This document shows positions 7,406 to 11,018 of a stretch of 11,018 bases of DNA, one piece after another. The stretch spans positions 1-11,018 of the forward strand of contig CAJQOK010000190.1 of NCBI GenBank assembly GCA_905479905.1, given 5' to 3'. Source of the stretch: an uncultured Aliterella sp. GTDB taxonomy: Bacteria > Cyanobacteriota > Cyanobacteriia > Cyanobacteriales > Chroococcidiopsidaceae. Made by a program: the position numbers and the translations under genes. Numbering within the stretch: position 1 is the stretch's first letter; every line of letters starts with the position of its first letter. A model generated the notes under the pieces. That model ran no database searches. It saw nothing but the letters and a program-made list of their open reading frames with translations, and was not told the origin of the DNA.

Positions 7406-7801
7406 TTAACGCAGCCAGCCCCAAGTTGGAAGGGATTTATTCGGCGCGGGGCTTAAACTTTTTACAAGCGGTGCTGGCTCATCTTCTATCAACATATCTT
7501 CCAGCAACTCGGTTACTTCTTCCCCACTCGACGAATTACTTAACTGTTGCGATAAAATATTTAGTTCACTATCAATAATTTGTTGGGCTTGAGTGTCATT
7601 TTTCGTAGTCGCTAACTGCGAATGCAATTCTAATAGCCCACTGCGTAATAACCTTGTATCTGACGACTTAGGTAATTGCTTAACCATTTGTGTAATGGCT
7701 ACTTGAGTCTCCTGGGCTACAGAAACTTGGTAAGATGGCGCTACATTATCTGCGGGAGTAAACAGCATTAAAGCAGAAATTAGTAAACAAGCTGTACACA
7801 T
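7406..7801 (-). CDS. Small secreted protein of unknown function
   Basis: This is a 131-residue protein that I do not recognise. The N-terminus (CTACLLISALMLFTPADNVA) is a hydrophobic export signal, probably a signal peptide. The remainder is hydrophilic and probably helical, with Gln, Leu and Ser abundant, and an acidic patch (GEEVTELLEDMLIEDE) before a Pro-rich tail. The ATG at 7801 has GAGG about 12 bases upstream on the minus strand. A TTG at 7819 in the same frame would add six residues including Arg2, which would give the signal peptide a positive charge, so the start is uncertain. It converges on the ABC exporter and diverges from the cobalamin riboswitch transcript, with which it shares the short 7802-7853 region. 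No cysteine-based lipobox or known domain is visible. The good signal peptide makes a shadow ORF unlikely. Confidence 0.65.
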   Translation of the reverse strand: MCTACLLISALMLFTPADNVAPSYQVSVAQETQVAITQMVKQLPKSSDTRLLRSGLLELHSQLATTKNDTQAQQIIDSELNILSQQLSNSSSGEEVTELLEDMLIEDEPAPLVKSLSPAPNKSLPTWGWLR

Positions 7802-7832
7802 ATTGTTACTTATCCTCAAGACTAATTAGCAT

Positions 7833-7838
7833 TATATT
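7833..7838 (+). promoter_or_regulatory. Candidate -10 box for the riboswitch transcript
   Basis: TATATT here would start transcription near 7845, just before the riboswitch P1 stem at 7854. The base run 17 upstream (TTATCC) is a poor -35, so this is tentative. Confidence 0.3.
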
Positions 7839-7853
7839 TTACTGTTAGTTTTG

Positions 7854-7979
7854 GCGCGTCGCGCTTAGTGATAGAATAATTGCTCAACGCAAGGGAAAGT
7901 TCGGTGCAATTCCGACACTGTTCCGCAACTGTAATGAGACGATTAGTAAAATCTCTAAGTCAGAATGCCTGCGATGCGC
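7854..7979 (+). promoter_or_regulatory. Cobalamin (adenosylcobalamin/B12) riboswitch
   Basis: The core matches the cobalamin aptamer. AAGGGAAAGTTCGGTGCAAT leads into TCCGACACTG and TTCCGCAACTGTAA, and then the B12-box-like AGTCAGAATGCCTGC lies at 7958-7972. A 9-bp closing stem forms between 7854-7862 and 7971-7979 with one G-U pair. Known cobalamin riboswitches repress B12 synthesis and cobalt uptake genes when B12 is plentiful. No intrinsic terminator separates the aptamer from the next gene, and the ribosome site lies only 23 bases after P1. Control of translation initiation is therefore more likely than termination. The regulated unit is the CbtB-like gene at 8016 and probably the membrane gene at 8228. 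Confidence 0.93.
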
Positions 7980-8001
7980 TAATAACTCTACATTAATGTG
8001 C

Positions 8002-8006
8002 GAGGA
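8002..8006 (+). promoter_or_regulatory. Ribosome binding site deciding the CbtB start
   Basis: GAGGA lies nine bases before the GTG at 8016, a normal spacing. It rules against the earlier in-frame GTG at 7998, which would place the ribosome site inside the gene. It is the natural target for masking by the riboswitch. Confidence 0.65.
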
Positions 8007-8015
8007 ACACTGGTT

Positions 8016-8210
8016 GTGAGAACTACAAATAATCTTACTTACGTTCAAAGACGGGCAATTGATTGGACTTTATCATTGCCTGTACAGTTGACACTTTATA
8101 CTTCGCTGTGCGCTTTGACGCTGTGGACGGTATATTTTTCGACCTATCCCGCTATCCATGATTCGATGCACTCTTTGCGCCATCACACTTTGACCATTAG
8201 TTGCCATTAA
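8016..8210 (+). CDS. cbtB: CbtB-like small cobalt transport protein
   Basis: This is a 64-residue single-helix membrane protein. The helix is at about 22-42 (PVQLTLYTSLCALTLWTVYF). The C-terminus is His-rich, IHDSMHSLRHHTLTISCH, with H48, H52, H56, H57 and H64. It matches the family pattern in which HD..H..RH precedes a terminal Cys-His, regarded as a metal-binding site. CbtB is a predicted cobalt transporter subunit usually paired with CbtA. Here no CbtA is adjacent; the next gene, 17 bases after the stop, is an unrelated four-helix protein. The GTG start is chosen from the ribosome site at 8002-8006. Placement behind a cobalamin riboswitch independently supports a cobalt or B12 role. The specific metal has not been shown. 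Confidence 0.85.
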   Translation: MRTTNNLTYVQRRAIDWTLSLPVQLTLYTSLCALTLWTVYFSTYPAIHDSMHSLRHHTLTISCH

Positions 8211-8227
8211 TACGTCTATAATCTGAA

Positions 8228-9370
8228 ATGTCAAAATCTCAGCGTTCAGCGCTCATCATAGCTATTACGGGCTTGATGAGCTTACTTCTGTTTGCAATTG
8301 TTGGGTTATCCCAAACACCGTCGCCTGGTATTCAACTAACCACAAGTCCACCTGTGGGGCAGTTTTACCCCTTTGAAGCGGAAGCTACAAAGCCCCAATC
8401 GCCTACTTTATTAACATTAACGGCGCGAAATCCCGCCGGGGAATTGTTGACAAATAGTTTATTTAAAGTCCAAATATTTACACCGCCTAACACTCCTTTT
8501 TTTAGTACAGATTTTCCTGTTGTCGAAGGTACTAAGTTACTAGAATTAAAAGCCATCGCCCCAGAAGGTAAAGTACAATTTCAGCAAATGCTGCCAATTC
8601 GGGGCAAATACAAGTTATTGGTAAATGTTACCCCGATTGCAGCAAATCAATTTAGCCTTATTGAGCAAACTTTAACTCTTGATGTGCCAGAAAACCCGGT
8701 TAAGTATCGCAATTACGCTATATTACTTGTGGTTTTGTTAGCTGTAGGGATTGGTGGCGGTTGGATAATGGGTAAACAATCTTTGCCTCAAAGAGGAGAA
8801 ATTGCCCCGGTGCGAGTACGATTGTTATTGAGTGGAGCGGTAGTAGTTGCGATCGCAAGTTTGGTTGTAGTTAATGTTAGCGCCGAAGTATCTAAGTCTC
8901 ACGATCATTCCCATACAATGCCGGAAAAAGCCGCCTTTGCCAATAATTCTCAGCTACAAGTACAAATAAGCGGCGACAAGTACGCAACCGTAGGAGAATT
9001 AGCGAATTTACAAGTTAGCGCAATCGATTCAAAAACTAATCAGCCGCTAACAGATGTAACTTTTAAGCTCAAAACCACTGATCTAGAAAATAACTGGGTA
9101 GCTTTTGCTTATGAGGGGATTCCCGATGCTACAGGTAAGTTAAAGTGGCAGCAACAATTTTTTGATGGCGCACCGCACAAGTTAGAAGTAGAAGTTATCC
9201 CAACTTCTGTAAATAGTCAATTTAAACCCGTTGTCGCTACCGAGGAAATAGAAGTAGCCGCCGTTGCGACACCTTTACTAACTCGGCTAATTAGCTTGGG
9301 TTATTTGATAGGTACGGTAATAATAGGTTTAGCAATTGGGTTAACAAGCCGCCGTAGAATTTTGGTGTAG
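8228..9370 (+). CDS. Four-helix membrane protein with two extracytoplasmic beta-rich domains, B12-regulated
   Basis: This 380-residue protein has no family I can name with certainty. An N-terminal hydrophobic helix (8-28) is followed by a beta-rich domain (about 35-155). Helices at 163-181 and 196-216 come next, then a second beta-rich domain (about 240-345) and a last helix (354-372) with a basic end (SRRRILV). The alternation places both domains on the same side of the membrane, probably the periplasm. Both have an immunoglobulin-like/YtkA-like feel (G-K-V/L-x-W/F-Q strand followed by K-L-x-V-x-V). A His cluster, SHDHSHTM at 224-231, sits just after helix 3 and could bind metal. It lies 17 bases after the CbtB-like gene and is probably under the same riboswitch, so it may stand in for CbtA or deliver metal. 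The TAG stop lies within a palindrome. The gene call is sure; the function is inferred from context. Confidence 0.85.
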   Translation: MSKSQRSALIIAITGLMSLLLFAIVGLSQTPSPGIQLTTSPPVGQFYPFEAEATKPQSPTLLTLTARNPAGELLTNSLFKVQIFTPPNTPFFSTDFPVVEGTKLLELKAIAPEGKVQFQQMLPIRGKYKLLVNVTPIAANQFSLIEQTLTLDVPENPVKYRNYAILLVVLLAVGIGGGWIMGKQSLPQRGEIAPVRVRLLLSGAVVVAIASLVVVNVSAEVSKSHDHSHTMPEKAAFANNSQLQVQISGDKYATVGELANLQVSAIDSKTNQPLTDVTFKLKTTDLENNWVAFAYEGIPDATGKLKWQQQFFDGAPHKLEVEVIPTSVNSQFKPVVATEEIEVAAVATPLLTRLISLGYLIGTVIIGLAIGLTSRRRILV

Positions 9371-9395
9371 AGACGTTGCATTGCAACGTCTCTAC
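9367..9395. repeat. Perfect GTAGAGACGTTGCA palindrome between convergent genes
   Basis: Two perfect 14-base arms, GTAGAGACGTTGCA and its complement, flank a single T. The TAG of the left arm (9368-9370) is the stop of the plus-strand gene. The mirror-image TAG (9394-9392) is the stop of the minus-strand gene. It is the intact version of the repeat at 4583-4611. As RNA it would fold into a hairpin on both strands and could act as a shared transcript end, although no T-tract follows. Confidence 0.93.
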
Positions 9396-10006
9396 AAAGA
9401 TTTCTTGCGGTGCAGCTTTTGCCATACTAAAAATGCGATCGCACCTGTAAGAATTACCCCAATAGCGGCGGCTGGAATCAGCCAAGGGGGTGTTGTTTGC
9501 TCCTGTTGAGGTATTACCGCAATGTTTGGGCTTGGTGCTACAACTCCCGGTGCAACGTTAACATCAAACTTTAATTCAAAAGGTGAAAACTTTGCCCCAG
9601 CTTTTGGGTTTCCTTGCAATTGTAATTGATAAGCACCTGCCACAGGAAAAGTAATTGTTGCGGCGGGGATACCTTGATAACTCTCTTGAGACACTGCTTT
9701 GAGCATTGGTTGCTGCAAAGGTTTTGCTGTGGAAGCTTGGGAGTAAACAGACAACTTACAATCGCATTCATTTAAAGGGATAACTTTCCCGCCTTTTTGG
9801 GTAAGCGCAAACCAAGTTAAAGCCGATGCTCCCGCGCGGGGAGCATCGTTTGGTTCAATGTGCATAGTTGCGCCTACATCCTGGTGAATCTCTATTTTGT
9901 GAGCATTAGCGGGAGTAGTAACTAAAGTTGCAAGTAATATCAATCCGCCAAAACTGATTACTTGATTAAAAGTTGCCACAATTTGCGATCGCCCTAAATC
10001 CCCCAT
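9392..10006 (-). CDS. Secreted, C-terminally anchored protein with N-terminal His after signal cleavage
   Basis: This is a 204-residue protein with no family I can name. A signal peptide spans about 1-35, ending in TPANA before H36, so the mature protein would start HKIEIH (H36, H41), with M48 and H49 close by and a CDC pair (C81, C83). A beta-rich domain follows to about 152, including FPVAGAYQLQLQGNP at 120-134, then a Pro-rich linker and a membrane helix at 176-195 with a basic cytoplasmic tail. A mature N-terminal histidine with a second His nearby recalls copper or nickel sites of CopC- and NikK/NikL-like proteins; this is analogy only. I chose the ATG at 10006 because AGGA lies five bases upstream. 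A start at 10189 would read 61 extra residues through a dispersed repeat and overlap the upstream gene. It lies 86 bases after that gene, probably in one operon. Confidence 0.82.
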   Translation of the reverse strand: MGDLGRSQIVATFNQVISFGGLILLATLVTTPANAHKIEIHQDVGATMHIEPNDAPRAGASALTWFALTQKGGKVIPLNECDCKLSVYSQASTAKPLQQPMLKAVSQESYQGIPAATITFPVAGAYQLQLQGNPKAGAKFSPFELKFDVNVAPGVVAPSPNIAVIPQQEQTTPPWLIPAAAIGVILTGAIAFLVWQKLHRKKSL

Positions 10007-10011
10007 TTTAT

Positions 10012-10015
10012 TCCT
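10012..10015 (-). promoter_or_regulatory. Ribosome binding site deciding the start at 10006
   Basis: AGGA on the minus strand is followed by five bases and then ATG. It supports the 204-residue product over the longer open frame that begins at 10189. Confidence 0.55.
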
Positions 10016-10029
10016 GACATTATTATATT

Positions 10030-10062
10030 CCCCCCCCTTATTAAGGGGGGTTGGGGGGGATC
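10030..10062. repeat. C-run/G-run dispersed repeat (CCCCCCTTATTAAGGGGGG type)
   Basis: Bases 10031-10049 form a perfect palindrome with 9-base arms around one T, followed by TTGGGGGGATC. This matches a dispersed intergenic repeat seen across cyanobacterial genomes, whose translation gives the spurious peptide PPTPLNKGG. It occupies the gap between the two minus-strand genes and could form an RNA hairpin there. Confidence 0.85.
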
Positions 10063-10092
10063 TCCTTACAGATTGAAACAAAACAAAGCTGA

Positions 10093-11018
10093 TCATAACT
10101 TGCGCGATATTAATGGGTTTTGCCAACGTAATATTAATACTCCCAAAGTCATCAACCCCAAAATAACGACCAAAAACTGATTTATCCATGTTTCACCAAT
10201 CCCGCCTAGGTAATGAGTACCAATAAGTACGGCATGAATTACCGCAAGTAGCAAAGCTGGAATACTTAATAAATGAATTTGTCGCCAATACTTGCCCAAA
10301 CTTTTCTGTATTTTGTCCCTGCTAGTAAAAGCTGCGGGAACAAGCAGTAGAAAGGCAACTAACCCCATACCTATTGCTATTTGATGATTGGGAAGTAGAA
10401 AAAGTATAGAACTTAAGTTCCAACCATAGTTATGCTGCATGGTATTTGTAACGTGGGCGATCGCTAGTATAAAGGCTCCTAACCCCAAAGCGCGGCGATA
10501 CTTCAATGGTTGCGCCCACAAACGGCTAATCGGACGACTGGCAAGAGCTAACATTAAACACAATAACGCTCCATGCCCCGTAAAATAAACCATCATTTCC
10601 TCCCCCATCGCCCGCAAGAGAGTCAATACACCGACGGTAATAGTTACCCAGCCAGCCAACCTAAATAGTTGACTGCGCCGATCTTTACTAACTAAAGAAG
10701 TAGAAATCCCTACCCCTAACATCGTGGGCAAAGTTCCCAACCCAAAAGCCGCCATCGTTGCCGCACCTTGCCAAATATTGCCAGTTTCGGCGGCTTTAAT
10801 TTGGGCGGCGTACAGAAAACCACAAGGCATTAAACCCCAAACAAATCCTAAAATTGCTTGTGTCCACCATTTGCTACCCATAGAAAGCTGTATCATTGCT
10901 TTACTTAGGCGCTGATGCAAGTTTCCCTGAGTTAAAGGATGTATTAAAGGTATAGGTGGTAAAAACTTAGGGTTAATTTGAATAATTCCAAACCAAATTA
11001 GTAATACCCCGGTAGTAA
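10093..11018 (-). CDS. UreH/TauE-type permease half fused to ferric-reductase-like membrane domain, 5' end outside window
   Basis: The visible 307 residues are open to the window edge with no stop, so the N-terminus is missing. The apparent start at 10920 is an internal Leu (TTG) codon. The first part (about 35-125) is the second half of a UreH/TauE/SafE-like transporter domain, with the characteristic GFVWGLMPCGFLYAA at 57-71 and a Gly-rich helix FGLGTLPTMLG. The rest is a multi-helix domain like ferric reductase or MsrQ/YedZ membrane subunits. Histidines at H148, H188, H195, H211, H248, H261 and H268 include the LGKYWRQIHLLSI and AVIHAVLIGTH context typical of heme ligands. UreH-type permeases move nickel or cobalt, and TauE/SafE relatives move sulfur anions. 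The coupling to a heme reductase domain suggests redox-assisted transport. The gene precedes the His-starting secreted protein. The fusion is seen directly; the substrate is inference. Confidence 0.82.
   Translation of the reverse strand, partial: TTGVLLIWFGIIQINPKFLPPIPLIHPLTQGNLHQRLSKAMIQLSMGSKWWTQAILGFVWGLMPCGFLYAAQIKAAETGNIWQGAATMAAFGLGTLPTMLGVGISTSLVSKDRRSQLFRLAGWVTITVGVLTLLRAMGEEMMVYFTGHGALLCLMLALASRPISRLWAQPLKYRRALGLGAFILAIAHVTNTMQHNYGWNLSSILFLLPNHQIAIGMGLVAFLLLVPAAFTSRDKIQKSLGKYWRQIHLLSIPALLLAVIHAVLIGTHYLGGIGETWINQFLVVILGLMTLGVLILRWQNPLISRKL

Noticed and set aside
7422..7458. AGCCCC...GGGGCT as a terminator hairpin
   Set aside because: Only six bases pair across a long loop inside the coding sequence of the small gene.
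7318..7578. Plus-strand open frame of 86 residues
   Set aside because: It overlaps the end of the ABC exporter and is antisense to the small secreted protein; it has no ribosome site or domain.
7998..8015. GTG at 7998 as the start of the CbtB-like gene
   Set aside because: The good ribosome site GAGGA at 8002-8006 lies after it and is correctly spaced for the GTG at 8016.
10007..10189. N-terminal 61-residue extension of the gene at 9392-10006
   Set aside because: It overlaps the end of the upstream gene, reads through a dispersed repeat (giving PPTPLNKGG), and the ATG at 10006 has a ribosome site followed directly by a signal peptide.
10724..10915. Plus-strand open frame opposite the permease gene
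   Set aside because: It lies wholly antisense to a well-supported membrane protein and has no recognisable features.
1..11018. tRNA, rRNA, intact insertion sequences, CRISPR arrays, replication origin
   Set aside because: I looked on both strands and saw no sequence supporting any of these.

Overview
The window looks like a chromosomal segment of a cyanobacterium. Direct support comes from thirteen copies of the HIP1 octamer GCGATCGC in 11 kb, a biliverdin reductase of the phycobilin pathway, and dispersed palindromic repeats of types common in filamentous and colonial cyanobacteria. I cannot name the genus from sequence alone.

Layout. (1) 1-2282, minus strand: a 474-residue membrane protein with a voltage-sensor-like segment, followed after 22 bases by biliverdin reductase bvdR, whose 3' end lies outside the window. 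(2) 2432-5491, plus strand: an M16 zinc peptidase, a fructosamine-3-kinase-family deglycating kinase 6 bases downstream, then a DUF2887/Rpn-like PD-(D/E)XK nuclease. The last two are separated by a degenerate palindromic repeat. (3) 5606-7354, plus: a half-size ABC exporter with Asp in place of the catalytic Glu. (4) 7406-7801, minus: a small secreted protein of unknown function, convergent with the exporter. (5) 7854-9370, plus: a cobalamin riboswitch heading a 64-residue CbtB-like cobalt transport protein and a four-helix membrane protein with two extracytoplasmic beta-rich domains. (6) 9392-11018, minus: a UreH/TauE-type permease half joined to a ferric-reductase-like heme-binding membrane domain (5' end outside the window), then a secreted, C-terminally anchored protein whose predicted mature N-terminus is histidine. 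This unit converges on region 5, and a perfect palindrome supplies the stop codons of both convergent genes.

The most interesting part is regions 5 and 6. A B12-repressed CbtB without a CbtA beside it sits with two predicted extracytoplasmic domain proteins and a permease-reductase fusion. Together they could form a cobalt (or other transition metal) uptake system in which reduction is coupled to transport. The riboswitch and CbtB calls are well supported by sequence. The idea of one joint system is inference.

A second theme is how short palindromes shape gene ends. Two copies of one palindrome family sit exactly on stop codons, an unrelated palindrome lies in frame inside the nuclease gene, and a C-rich/G-rich repeat creates a false N-terminal extension of the 9392-10006 gene.
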